Source of the DNA: Sclerotiophoma versabilis
Taxonomy: Eukaryota; Ascomycota; Dothideomycetes; Pleosporales; Didymellaceae
Assembly (NCBI GenBank): GCA_012274445.1
Contig: JAAROD010000080.1
Coordinates: 2,480,001 to 2,544,000, forward strand
Reading direction: 5' to 3'
Length of the DNA: 64,000 nucleotides
A program made the translations under genes and the position numbers. Shown here in pieces: positions 22,128 through 34,226 of this stretch; positions within the stretch are counted from its first letter, which is position 1, and every line of letters begins with the position of its first letter. The notes below the pieces were generated by a model, which made no database searches, had not been told where the DNA came from, and was given only the letters and a program-made list of their open reading frames with translations.

Positions 22128-23746
22128 ATGAACAACATGTCAAGTCTCGCGGATACCCTGACAGCGTCAGGAGGTGCCGAATCTGCAGGTCAGAAAGCGT
22201 CTCACGCAGCATCTACTCTGAAAATCAAAATTGACTGACGACCGAATTCAGGCTTTCTCAACGACATTGTCGAACAACTATGGCCCAACATAAACGTTGC
22301 AGGCTGCAAAATGGTGAAAGAGATTGTCGAACCTATTCTAGCCTCCACACTCCCTGGTCCATTGGCGAATCTGCGCTTTACAAAGCTTGATCTTGGCCCA
22401 GTACCCTTACGGCTAGGTGCTGTGGATGTACACAAGACTACCATGGGGGGCATCAAGCTGGACATGGACGTGATCTGGGAGAGTAAGAGTGACATCGAGC
22501 TGGACGGCAGTATGGTCCCCAAGATCGTAAGCTTATAACGCATCGTATTGTTGAATATTGATGCAGCGGGTTAATCAGTGACAGGGTATCGAGCATGTGC
22601 ATCTAAAGGGCAGACTTTCCATTTTGCTCGCCCCTCTAACAAACGTCATCCCGCTAGTAAGGTCTTTCCGTAAAACATTCAAATGCGCGTGAAAGCTAAC
22701 ATCGGATTAAGATTGGTGCTGCGCAGGTTGCATTTATAAATCCCCCAGAGCTTTCTCTTGACTTCACCGATGCAGCCAACATCGCAGATCTAGGTATTGT
22801 ATCAGGCACCATCCGCAAGACCATCCTCGGCATCATTGGTGGTATGGCCGTCTTGCCAAACCGTTTCCTGGTCAAGCTTGATAATTCGAACGATTGGTTC
22901 AAGACGTACCAACCCCATCTTGGCATTGTCCGCCTTACCGTTGAGCGAGCAATCGGCATCTCAGGTCCCAAGAAAAGCGGCGCAAAGCGTCTCTTAGCCA
23001 AGATCGTCAAGGACGTACCCGACTGTTACTGCAAAGTTACTGTCGGCGCGGAAGATGAGTGGCGGACATCAACCAAGAAGAATGATCACGACCCCGAGTG
23101 GAACGAAACACACGACTTCCTCGTCGCAGATTTTGAACAAAAGATTATCTTGGACGTTCAAGACGACGACATCGGTGCTGACGACGACATCGGCATTGGA
23201 TCCATCTCGATCAAAGACATCCTGCTCGGCGGCGGCACAAAGGAAATCGCACTTACGCACAAGGGCGAGCACACAAACGCCCTCGTGACAGTCCACGCCA
23301 AGTTCTTCAACTTTGTCAGCGAACCCCAGGCCCTCTCCGCCTCTACAAGTCAAGGCGAAGGCCAATTCTGCGGTCTCGCCACTGTCCTCATCGCCAGCGT
23401 ACTCGGTCTCCAAGGCCAGCGCGACGAACTTCAGCCCAGTGTCAAGGTATCCTGGGGCGGAAAGGAGTTCCGCACTGCGGTCAAGACGTACACACCTGGT
23501 ACAGACATCTTCAACCCTAGTTTTGACCAGGCATTCAGGATTCCAATCACCGGTGCTGTATTGAACAGCGGAGCGCCTTTCCGAATCAGCCTATTGAATA
23601 AGGAAACAGAGACTGGTGTGGTTGAGATTCCGTTCGCAGATGTGCAGAATGGGCAGGATTTGAGCGTAGCGAATGCGTATGATGTTGGTAGTGGAGCAAC
23701 GGTCAGGGTTGCGATCAATTTGCGCGGATTACAGTTGGTCCAGTAA
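22128..23746 (+). CDS. SMP/C2-domain lipid-transfer-like protein (tricalbin/E-Syt type), 4 exons
   Basis: Exons 22128-22188, 22252-22526, 22585-22656 and 22712-23746 give 480 residues; introns are 63, 58 and 55 nt with canonical ends. Residues about 20-200 resemble an SMP lipid-transfer domain (FLNDIVEQLWPNI, then LASTLPGPLANLRFTKLDLG). A C2 domain follows at about 206-310, with Ca2+-type acidic loop DVQDDDIGADDDIGIG, and a second, more divergent C2-like region lies at about 360-478. Tricalbins and extended synaptotagmins tether the ER to the plasma membrane and shuttle lipids. Here no N-terminal hairpin or membrane segment is visible, so it may be a soluble relative. Function is inferred from domains. 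Confidence 0.8.
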
Positions 23747-24494
23747 GTCGGCTGCGGAAGACAAGCACGGAACTTGAGCCTTTTGAAAGAAATGATAGGT
23801 TATCATGTAGTGAACAATCTTGAATCGGAAAATTATCTTAAAGTTATCCTATCGAAAAAAGTCATCCTATCGAAAAGTTAATTTAGTGCTACGGACAAGT
23901 ACATAAGGATTGGTCAAGAAGATGCATATAGCCCCGGGAGTTCAAGGTAGGTTAGCGACCAGTACGTGGAGTGCATTAATTGGTAGCATAGCACGCTGAC
24001 AGATCTTGCACTCTTGTGCAGGTGAGCGTTCCAATCTTCTCGTCAGTGCTTCCATCTGCATCCATTACGCATGAGCTTTGCATGCGAACTTATTGGTTGA
24101 CTTGGCAATTATAGTCACAAAAATATATCGCGCTCAAAGTTAGCCAAACAACGCATCTTGGCTGTTTTGACGTCGCTTATGTGCCTACCTTTGAGCTTTA
24201 CTGCTACCTCGGATCGATATTGCCTGCTTTTTACACTCATGGAGACAGCCTTGCTAACTAGCTAAGGCTGAGAACCTCGCTATGTCCTTTACCTAATTGA
24301 ATACGTTAAGCTCAGTAGTGGTAGACAGCAGTAATGTTTGTGTATCGAGGTTTTCTGGTTATGTATCAGCAAACATTTAGGCGTGATGTTCTGCAGGACT
24401 TTCGATCAGATTTGTCTTGGTCAACTTCCGAGACCAACCTTCCTAAGAACCTATGCTATATATAGACTGCCGATCTCCAGGATTTGTGAGACAC
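23747..24494. other. intergenic region between convergent genes
   Basis: About 750 bp between two stop codons. It contains a short 18-bp-period direct repeat at 23844-23876 (ATCCTATCGAAAA twice). No coding signal. Confidence 0.5.
23844..23876. repeat. short direct repeat, 18-bp period
   Basis: ATCCTATCGAAAA occurs at 23846-23858 and 23864-23876. It is about 100 bp after the stop of the SMP/C2 gene, probably in its 3' UTR. Confidence 0.6.
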
Positions 24495-26536
24495 TCATGA
24501 TCTAATGAATACAGGCATCTCGTGGAGAGGAGATTCGACAGAAACGCATTTGCCACCTTCGAATGTATCCTCGCTCCACAACTTCTTCCACTTCCCTCCG
24601 TCAACTAGTTCGGGTAGGTAAACCCTCATCTCAGTCTTGCCTTCGGCAAGAACAGGGCAGCACAGATACCTATCACCATACATGTACTGCTCCTCAACCT
24701 CCCAACACGTGGCATCTTCTGGGAATTCATAGAAGAGTGTCCTTATTACAGGTGTGCCCTTCTTATGAGCCTCTTCCATGAGTTTCCGCGTGTAAGGACG
24801 TAGCTCCTCACGCAACTCCATGTACTTCTTGCAGATCTCAAAGACCTGCGGTCCATACGACCATACTTCGTTATCTGCGCCACTACGGCAAGACGCTCCT
24901 CCAGTTGTCCCAACTTTTGCCTGTCGTGGCTCACGATCTCCGTGGAGCCTCATGACCGGACAGAAAGCTCCCCACTGGAACCATCGTACGAAGAGCTCGC
25001 GAAACTTTGGGTCCTTCGGGTCTCCTCCGTGGAAGCCGCCAATATCTGTGGTCCACCAGGGTATACCAGCCATGCCCATCGATAGGCCTGCGGCCAGTTG
25101 GTTTCGTAGACTAGCCCAAGAGGAGGCGATGTCGCCGCTCCAGACGAGCGCTCCGTACTTCTGGCTACCTGCCCAGGCGCAACGAACGAGATTGACAACA
25201 CCTATTTGCCCCTCCTCTGTCATACCCTCGTACCATGCACGTGAATATTCTCGTGGATAGATATTGCCGATAGCGATATTTGACCCCAGATGGTATCGAT
25301 AATTTTCGAAATCATATACCGAGTACTCTGGCTCAGCCTCGTCGAGCCAGAAGACCTTGATGCCCTTTGTGTAGTAGTTTTGCTTCGCTTTGTCCCATAC
25401 ATGCTTCCGCGCTGCAGGGTTAGTTGGGTCAAAATGCACGGTTATACCCTGGAACGTCATGGCGATGCGCTCGCCACGGTCAGTCCGGATTAAGTAACCT
25501 CTCTCGAGCATTTCCTTGTAGTTTTCGGACTTGCGATCGACTGTGGGCCAGATTGAGACCATCAGCTCAATACCCATGTCTTGCAACTCCTTTATCATGG
25601 CATCTGCGTGCTGCCATATCAACATAAAGATCAGTATATCTGGTGTACTTGGTACTCACCCGGATCTGGCCAGTAGGTCTCGTCGAACCTCCAATCGCCC
25701 TGCTTCGGCCAGTGGAAGAAGTCAATGACAATCAAATCAATCGGTAGCTTCAAACGCTTGTACTCTCTTGCGACCTTGAGAAGCTCATCTTGGGTTTGGT
25801 AGCGTAGCTTGCACTGCCAGAAACCAAGACCGTACTCCGGCATCATGGGCACCTTCCCAGTCGCGTCAGCGTATGCCTCAACAATCTTTGCTGGCGATTC
25901 TTCCGCTACAATCCAGTAATCTAGGACTTTCGTTGATCGAGCTTCGAAGCTCATGATGTTTTTACCAAAGACTGCGCTGCCGATGGATGGGTTGTTCCAC
26001 AGGAAACCATAGCCTCGGGAGGATACGGCAAAGGGTACACTGGCTTGGGAATTTCGATGAGCAAGTTCAACCTGGGTCCCCTTGATGTCGAGGTATGGCT
26101 GCTGATATTGTCCCATGCCGTAGATCTTCTCCTTCGGATCGAGACTCTCGAAACGAGCTGTAAGATGGTAGTCGCCACCGATAATCGGCTTAAACTCTCG
26201 TGCTTCGATCTCGAGAGCACTGCACTTAGGATCTGTGGGATCACGCCTGTGTCGAGTAAATTCTTCAAGAAGCGGCTTCCCATTGTTGTCGTGGATCGTC
26301 AGCTTGCCACGGTTTGTGACTGTAGCTTTGATACGGCCGTTGATCAGGGTAGCTGACTCGGCCTCAATTCTTACGTCCACTTTGATGTATGTTGAGTCGA
26401 GGAGCGCCCAATTTTCGGTAGGCATGCCGCTTGCTTTCGTAGCACGAACGCGAACAGCGTTGTGGCCCCATGGTTCGACCCAGAGCTGCTCTGCATCGTA
26501 CGCGAAGACAAGACGTCCATTCTCGTTTGAGAACAT
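24495..26536 (-). CDS. Glycoside hydrolase family 31, alpha-xylosidase-like, 2 exons
   Basis: Exon 1 is 26536-25660 and exon 2 is 25603-24495 (56-nt intron, GTGAGT donor, CGCAG acceptor); 661 residues. The spliced junction reads WPDPDAMIKELQDMGIELMV, a textbook GH31 segment. The nucleophile region KVFWLDEAEPEY (Asp380) and the acid/base region VWSGDIASSW (Asp450) are present, as is RLHGDREP. No signal peptide is seen, so it is probably intracellular, consistent with alpha-xylosidases that trim imported xyloglucan oligosaccharides. An alpha-glucosidase is the alternative. Catalytic residue assignments follow GH31 family knowledge. Confidence 0.9.
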
Positions 26537-29068
26537 ATCCTCACTCCTCTAGATGATCTCTCAGCTAAGACGATATGTGCTAGAAACCCTGGAGAGATGG
26601 CGAAATTAAGTGAATGTTTAAGGTTTCAGTGCAAAGCACATCGCGGGCACACGCGCTGTTATATAGACAGATCACCCGAACGGAAGCTTAAAGCTGCGAA
26701 CAGATTGCATCGAGAACCTGGATAAGCGGGGTCTCTCATGCTGAGGAAACGATGTGCGCAAGAAGAGCACACATTCCCGATGTTGTGCGGAAGACGTTTC
26801 TCTCTCGGGAGAGTGCGGGGGCCGTGCATCTGAAAAGTGGAGCACACTACTTCTAGCGCGTTCTCTACTGGAGAGCATTACGACACGTCTTCAACAACCT
26901 CTTTGACGGTGTCCACTACCTGACGTGCTTCCATCTGCTGCACGGACACGTTGCTTTACATATGTACTTTGTTCATTGCAGCGGATTACTTAGCGTAGTT
27001 TCCCGAGACTGCTACTGTACCAAAGTAGTCGTTATAATTTCTGTTCATTGTAAGATCTTGCTTTCCTTCAGAAGTCTTTCTACTTGGGCAACGTAACAGA
27101 AGGATGTATTGAATTGATGACTTCCGCAGATCAACCCGACACTCAAGCCTTGGTTGAACTGTAGAACGATGCGTAACGACCTGAGCTCTGACTACAGTAC
27201 TTGGACATCAACGAGTGAACCGAAGGTGACGCGTGTCGTGGGAGAGTGCCGATACGAGCATTGTCGTATTAATCAGCTCTTAGGTATACTTGCAAGGTCT
27301 CAGAAGTGGCAACATGAGGAATGTAATTCAAGCCAGGTTACAGGTATATCCTCTTTGAACCAACAAGCGTCCACATCCTCTCAGCAACCTTATTACGCAG
27401 CGAGGGCTGTAGGCGAGGAGATATACTCTTGATACTTATAACACAGTCTCACGCACTCTACCCCATCGAGAAGGCATGGCCTTAATTGAGGAAGCTTTTG
27501 ATACATACAAAGAAAGTCTGGCCGACTCAGACTGTGACTGATGCTGTACTGGGGATCAGTTTCCAACGAGAGGATGAGTTGCAGGTCTATTGCTCTCGGG
27601 GGGGCGGGGGGCGGCAAGTTTAGGAGAAGCATCCCAATGACTACGGGCGGAAACTAATGCATAATTTGCCGACTCTGTTTCAGGTGGGAAAGCCAAGCGG
27701 CATACAAGAAGCAAGCAAACTCCTAAACTGCTTTTTCTTCCTCTCTTCCGTCTCACGTGTATCTATTTCTCAGATGAGATAGCCGCTCTAAGGCTGGGCC
27801 TGCATACACTGGATACTGTGCTTCTCAATATCTGTGACCTAGTGTCCGAAGCACCTTTTTGTAAAAGAAGTTGGAGGCGTTGTTTCGGATCTCAATATGT
27901 ATACTCCAATATAAGCTTGGAACATGTCAGCAATCCTTCTTGCGCCATGGAGAGACCTTCGATTTTAACTGCACCACTCTCTGGTCTTGAGTGGGTGTAT
28001 GAGCCCTCTTAGAATTGCTTAATGCTTTCTATAGAGCTTCGAACCCATCTTGTACGCATTCCCATTCATGGTATTGCCAATACTCGTTACTCACTGTCCA
28101 GTTGATTCGACGCTGTCTAGGATTGGGAAGTTGTTTTGCTGGCCAAAATCGTCCTTCTGTAAAGGAGTAACCCGAACAGGAGCCACACAAGCTCGGAATT
28201 TTGCTGCTGGTGAGCAGCAATGGAACTTGTACGTGGTGGGAAATGGATAGGATGTGTGCGCATCAGTTATGGATACTAAATCGTCCATAATATCATTTAG
28301 CACCTTTTACGAGCAAGGTCTGCAGCTAGCCTCTTGACACTGTGCATGTCTGGGACCAAGACTAACTAAGAATCATCGCTGTAATTGCTTCAACAGGTGT
28401 ATCATGGTGAGTAAGATCAAAAGCGCAAGGTACAGTATTCTGATCGAGGTATTAATTACATTGGCTGACGTCATTTGTGCGCCATCCGTAATCACAAGCG
28501 TTAAACAGCTGAAACACAACAGATCGAAGTTTTAGCACTACAATATATTGAGGGTGTTGCAAAATGATTCCGCAAAGCTTATGAGAGTGAAGCGCAAAGG
28601 GCGCGCAACAGACACTGTTCCAGAGCTGTCATCTTGCGACCTTGCCACACCAAGACAAAAGCACTCTGGAGTGAACCCAAGTGTCAGTCGTGGCGCCGAC
28701 CTGTTTATCGATGAAACCCGAAAAAGTCCTTTACATTCATTTCGTACCTGTTAACGTGAGATCAATTGAGATTTGGGGGTCGTGCGGTTATATTGACGAA
28801 AATATGGAGCCCGCGCTCCGCCTTGGATTACTTTACGGGTAATCAACAATCGACAAAATGAGGGCAGCTGATTGGCTGCGTGAGCTGAGCCGCAACCACA
28901 AAGGCTTTCGCAGTTATTAAGGCAATATGTTAATATCGGAAGCCCGAGCGTGAACAACAGTATATGCAGAAAACTCTGGTGGGATCCGGTATCCATAAAG
29001 GTCGGTTCACCTGAGAGTGCATGATCACCACAAAAATCCAGCATTTCCATCAAATCCCCGGATTCATC
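26537..29068. other. 2.5 kb intergenic region, no gene recognised
   Basis: Between the divergent GH31 and AA9 genes. It contains short frames only and a G-rich spot at 27598-27613 (G7-C-G6-C). No repeat or transposon is recognised. It should carry both promoters. Confidence 0.45.
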
Positions 29069-29868
29069 ATGTACGCACTCGGAACACTCGCAGTTGGCCT
29101 GTTGGGTTTTGTCCACACCGTCTCCGCACACGGCTACCTTAAGAGCATCGAAGTTGGTGGAAAGAGCTATTTGGCATGGCAAGTAGGCCAAGATGACTAT
29201 CTGACCCCGGAGCCAACTCGCTACGCACGTCGCATCAAAGATAACGGGCCTGTTCCGGACTTCACTAAGGTGGAAATTACATGCAATCAAGGAGGAAACA
29301 TTCCTTCGAAGGGCACTATTCCAGTCAATGCTGGCGACAAGGTCAAGCTCATCTGGGACCAATGGGGCTCTTCGCACTCTGGACCCGTCATGAGTAATTC
29401 TGAACCATTCTATTAGGAGTATTATGGTCACTGATGTGGAGTTTAGACTACCTCGCCGACTGTGGCGGTTCCTGTGCAAACTTCAAGGGCGATACCGGCA
29501 CACCGTGGGTCAAGTTCGACCAGATGGCATACGATAAAACAAAGTCGCCGCCATGGGGCTCTGATTTCCTTGCCAGACAGGGCGCTTCCTGGACCGTCAC
29601 TATACCAGCAAATCTTAAGCCTGGCGAGTACCTCTTGCGCCACGAAATTCTCGGACTGCATGTCGCCGGCACCCGGATGGGAGCACAATTCTATCCCGCC
29701 TGTGTACAGATCAAGGTCAGTGGCAGCGGTAGCAAGAGTCTTCCGTCTGGTGTTGGACTGCCGGGCGCATACAATCCAGATGATGCTGGTATCCTCGTCC
29801 AGTTGTGGCAGATTGACCAGGGCCAGAGGGGATATACGGCGCCTGGAGGTCCGGTAAAGACAATTTGA
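29069..29868 (+). CDS. AA9 lytic polysaccharide monooxygenase (secreted), 2 exons
   Basis: Exons 29069-29393 and 29447-29868 (53-nt intron, GTAATT...TTTAG); 248 residues. The ATG at 29069 gives a 20-residue signal peptide ending VSA, leaving His21 as the N-terminal residue of the mature enzyme (HGYL), as the copper histidine brace requires. The second brace His is H103 in WGSSHSGPVM. H174 and Gln189 in the LRHEILGLH...AQFYPAC region and axial Tyr191 are also visible. AA9 enzymes oxidatively cleave cellulose or hemicellulose using Cu and O2/H2O2. There is no CBM1 or linker after the catalytic domain. An in-frame ATG at 29021 exists but would bury the signal peptide. Confidence 0.93.
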
Positions 29869-32435
29869 GTATGGCCAAACGTATCTTGCAGAACCAAAGT
29901 CAGAATATTTAACATTTGAATGCAAGATGTAGTCATAAATTTGATGCGTTATAACCTTTGTCTTTGAAAAACCACTGTACTTATTCATCGCCTGTCGACT
30001 CCACGTGCAAGTCAAGTTCAGATAGGACATTTTTTGAACGAAATGGGATGAATTTTGATAGTATTTTATTAGTTATATTGTAGTAAAATGCTATTCGGGC
30101 ATTGTGTCGCCGGCACTATGCCAGAACCACCAAGACTGGTAGTTGTGTCGCTCCCGGTTTAATTGATCAACATTACTCATTAGTGGTTCATAGATGGATC
30201 AAAGATTGAGACGCCGTTGTAGTACACTTTGCACAATTTTGAGGATACAGAACCTTGCCTTTCGCATAGTGGGCGTCTTTTAATCTCCACCAAAATCGGC
30301 TTACAGAGCAGTGCAATCGTGCACTGCCGGGGCCTATGCTCAAGCTGAGCTACTGCCTAGTTTGGAAAGACTGGGCAGTTCTCTACATGAGGCACAATCT
30401 TGTTTAAAGCAGGCTGAAAATTATGGTGCTACAGCTTGCTCGATGTAATGCTGTTGATGTGCAGCCTGCAAATGACTCTGGGGAGACATATCGCTGTCGA
30501 TGGACGTTGATTGCCCAACACTGTTTGTGGAGTCGAAGCGCTGTGAAGGGCTGCATTGCTGCAATTAAGGCACCTACTGAGTCAGAACATGTAGGGAGCT
30601 GGATATCGTGTGGGCTTCGTTGAAAGACAAGACGAGAAAATGCTCAACTAGGGTGCTGTAATGGAACCTACCATGTCAACGTATGGGGCTCAATAGAGGG
30701 TTGCACGTCTCTCTGTGGCATTGAATGGGGTGATAAACATGGACAGGCATCTCTCGAGTGCATGTTGTTGATTGACGATCCTGCACAATGGGGGCCCACG
30801 TTACGACGGCAGAAGGATACCGAGGCATGTTTCAAACGGGAACCCAAAGTCACTAATCCGGTGAATACTTGGCCTCGTGAGCGACTGCGAGGGTTAAAGT
30901 ATATTGAAGCTGCAGTCACTTGCACACTCCTCATGAGACATAGCGGGGTTGGCGCAGGGAAGCTTGTGCTGACTTGAGCACCCAGTTGACTGTGTGATGT
31001 CCAAGCTATCGTTGCATCATGTATGAGGCGTTACATGAGTAGGTCTATGGGTGCATGACTCTAAAAGCCGACTGGAAGATATCAAGGAAATCTTTTTGCA
31101 AAGGTAGAGGCACAGACTGAGATGTCCAACGGGAGATGTGCGTCATGAAGAGGCGCTAACGCTGGTGCCGTTTCTAGCGAGACTTGCTCACCATCCCTGA
31201 CCTTGCTCACACGTCTTGGCCATCTTTCACCGAGGCTGGCTGCACGCGCCCGCATCTGCATACAAGCATCGATAGATGGCTGTGTCGGAGCCGGCATGTC
31301 AGCTGCCGACATTTGCGGGGTAGTCGCGAGGATGCCTAACCTGCCAATGCGCCTATGCAGGAGACGATCGCCATTTGAGGTCAAGGTCCGAGTCGGTACC
31401 TTGACCGTCGTGATATCTCCACAGCCCTAAGCTTTGGATTCGGACACTGAACCTTGTGTAGGTAAGTAAAGGCCGAAGCCTCATCGACCAGTTCATCCCC
31501 TCGCCCCGACATACATTTCGATTGATAACGCAGAAGACAGTAGGCCAATTATTCTCAGTGCCTTCAGAAATATGCCGAGGGTGATTGTTACATCTGCGCT
31601 TGTTCACTTGCTTTGGCACAATAGTCCTTACCTGCAGCCTACAACGTAAGGCAATCTCAACTTAGCATCACGGCAAGCCGCCATATCAGGCACAGTCAAC
31701 ACTAAGCGTCGCTTACCCTCGCTCTTCTTGAGGACGGATTCGAGGAAGGACAACACAGGCGTGCCATTTTGACTCGAACACGCCTAATCACATCACTGTA
31801 CCGAGGCCGAAAAATGTTGATTGATATGCAGCATGCCATTTGCGCCAAAGCTCGAGATGAATATGGCCATTCAAGACATTGGTTTGGAATACAGCTCACG
31901 CTGACCAAAAGACTGCACGGCGAACGATATGAATCAAGGACTTCAATTGTACTTCAGTGTGAACCTGCAGATTTGAGCTAAACCAGCTCGCTGATAAGAT
32001 AGTGAGCTGATGATCTGCCGAAGACAATCGTTATGGGAGTGCAGTAGACGATTTTATCAAGTCCATCCATGTCTCCGGGTCATTGGATGACGATGAATGG
32101 GAATAAAAACTCGCGCGGTCGGGGCGATTTGCACCAGGGTACAGTCAGGATACCCTTGTCTCTTGTGCGAGTGGCTGAAAACTTATTGCAGGCCCAATCT
32201 AACGAAAAGGGTGTTACTGTTGCGGCACAGATGCCAGCACACGAGTTCTGTAGGATGCCAATAGTGGTAATCCTGAAGGTCTGATGGATTGAGAGCTGAA
32301 GGTGTTGCAAGCCAAGTATAAAACCTTCCGAAATCCGCACCTCTGAGTTCACCATCCGATATTCCTCAACACAAGACATTCACTACAATATCTTCATTCA
32401 ACAGATTTACCTGCATCCTTTTATGTACAAAAAGA
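29869..32435. other. 2.6 kb intergenic region, no gene recognised
   Basis: Between the AA9 and cutinase genes. It holds a perfect 8-bp-stem hairpin at 30308-30327 followed by further small inverted repeats (see findings). Open frames are short and without domains. TATA-like sequence AAGTATAAAACC at about 32313-32324 probably belongs to the cutinase promoter. Confidence 0.45.
32313..32324 (+). promoter_or_regulatory. TATA-like element upstream of cutinase
   Basis: A TATAAAA match about 110-120 bp before the cutinase ATG, at a position reasonable for a core promoter. No experimental support. Confidence 0.4.
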
Positions 32436-33252
32436 ATGAAATCTCTTATTTTCATCCTTTTCGCTAGTTTGGCTGCTGCCTCTCCCATCATCATCCCTCA
32501 ATCTGAGGCCGTCGAACTGCAAGCGCGTCAATCCGGTTTATCCAGGACTGAGCTCGAGAGCGGCAGCGCCTCTGCTTGCCCCAAGGCTATATTCATCTTT
32601 GCCCGTGGCAGTACTGAGACTGGCAACCTGGTATGTATTATCGTATATTCAGGCAACTTCCCGCCGATATATCAATGGATTCCAACCAAAGACAAATACT
32701 GACCACTAACAAGGGAACATTGGGCATTCCCCTCGGCAACGCCCTTGAAAGCAGGTACGGCGCTGCTAACGTCTGGGTTCAAGGTGTTGGTGGTCCGTAC
32801 GGCGCTACACTCGGTGACAACTTCCTCCCTCGAGGCTCTTCTGCTGCTGCAATCAGGGAGGGCGTTCGTCTCCTTAACTTGGCCAACAGCAAATGCCCTA
32901 ACTCCAAGGTTGTTACTGGAGGTTATTCGTATGTGTTACGGCTAAATCTCTGATCCTCTGCCCATACTGACTGTCCCCCAGCCAGGGCTCCGCCCTTATG
33001 GCCGCTGCTCTCACTGATGTGGCCAGTACTGTGCGCAACCAAGTCGTTGGAACAGTCTTCTTCGGTTATACTCAGAACAGGCAGAATGGCGGCCGCGTTC
33101 CCAACTACCCCGCGGACCGGCTCAAGGTTTTCTGCGCAATTGGAGACCTCGTTTGTGATGGCACTCTGATTATTACTGCTGCACACTTGTCGTACAGTGA
33201 CGAAGCTGCTAGCGAGGCACCGCTGTTCCTTGCCAGTAAGATTGGCACTTAA
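32436..33252 (+). CDS. Cutinase (CE5 family, secreted), 3 exons
   Basis: Exons 32436-32630, 32714-32928 and 32982-33252 (introns 83 and 53 nt, GTATGT and GTATGTG donors); 226 residues. There is a signal peptide of about 15-17 residues (MKSLIFILFASLAAAS), then the cutinase core IFIFARGSTETGNLG, the nucleophile elbow GGYSQGS (Ser137, interrupted by intron 2) and the Cys-flanked GDLVC with Asp192, then His205. The catalytic triad Ser-Asp-His is therefore complete. Cutinases hydrolyse the plant cuticle polyester and serve penetration or growth on plant surfaces. Position near an AA9 gene fits a plant-associated lifestyle. Confidence 0.95.
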
Positions 33253-34226
33253 GTAGCTTTATTACTGCGCCGGGATGGATCAAAGTTTATGATTAGGGAA
33301 GTTCCAGTGTAACGTTGAATGCTAGAACCAAGTTTTAGTCGATGATCAATACGAGAATTCGTAGACCAAAAGTATACGCAAGTTTTAGAAGGTCGTGTTA
33401 CAATCTTTTCTTTTCTCAGCAAGCATTCATGTATCTTTTAGCTTATAACACGACACAGCGCTACAGTAGGCCGGTAAGAAACACCATGCTTACAGCATCA
33501 CATGACTGGCCTGTAAGTTTATCAATGAGGGAATAAAGAAATGCCCCTTGACTAGCTTTCGCAGCTTACAGTAAATCATATACGGGCTTAATACCTAGCA
33601 ATTAAAGGCTTACGCTATCTAACAGCAAGCTTGAGCATCTTCTAAAGTATCCAACAAGTGAAGATACTGCTCCTAAGCGTTATATCTAATATTAGTAGTA
33701 GCAAAAAAAAAAATGAAAGAAGTAATTGCTGTCTAGAGACGTAGTGTAGACCAGAATAAGTATATAAATATTGCGAGTAACAGGGTATGTGAACTACCTC
33801 TTGTTACCCTTTCTCCTAAATATGAAAGTTGCAAGTCTTTGAATGATTGCGTTGTAATTATAAAGTAGTATTCGGTACCTTCTGTAACTTCTTTAACACC
33901 ACAAATAGCCTCCGCCTTATTGTATACGTGCACCTCTTGTTGTTTAAGTGCCTTAGCTTTATAGAACGTTTTTGTGTGCTTAGGTTAACATGTCAAAGTC
34001 AAGTAACAACACCTATAAGCAAAGCTTTAGTACAGAAAGTCCTTATTAGGACCCGTTAGTTCTTTCTTTACAAGGGCTTCTTTAACAGGCAGTGTGGTGT
34101 TGAGATGCAAAGGTGTTGAAAGCGTACTGTGAAAGGGCAGTGTGTGGATCACGCGAACATGCGCAACACGCGCACGAACACGGTAGCGACTCAATATCTG
34201 TTACTACGAGTCAAGAATAGGCACTA
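33253..34226. other. AT-rich intergenic region
   Basis: About 1 kb, AT-rich between 33540 and 34080 with A-runs near 33702. It separates the cutinase from the biosynthetic cluster. Only short frames; no gene is supported. Confidence 0.5.

Noticed and set aside
27598..27613. G-run as a G-quadruplex
   Set aside because: Essentially two G-runs and a GG separated by single C; four regular G-tracts are not evident.
30300..30380. tRNA gene on the minus strand
   Set aside because: An A-box-like sequence is present, but no B-box (GGTTCGANNC) and no acceptor stem can be formed.
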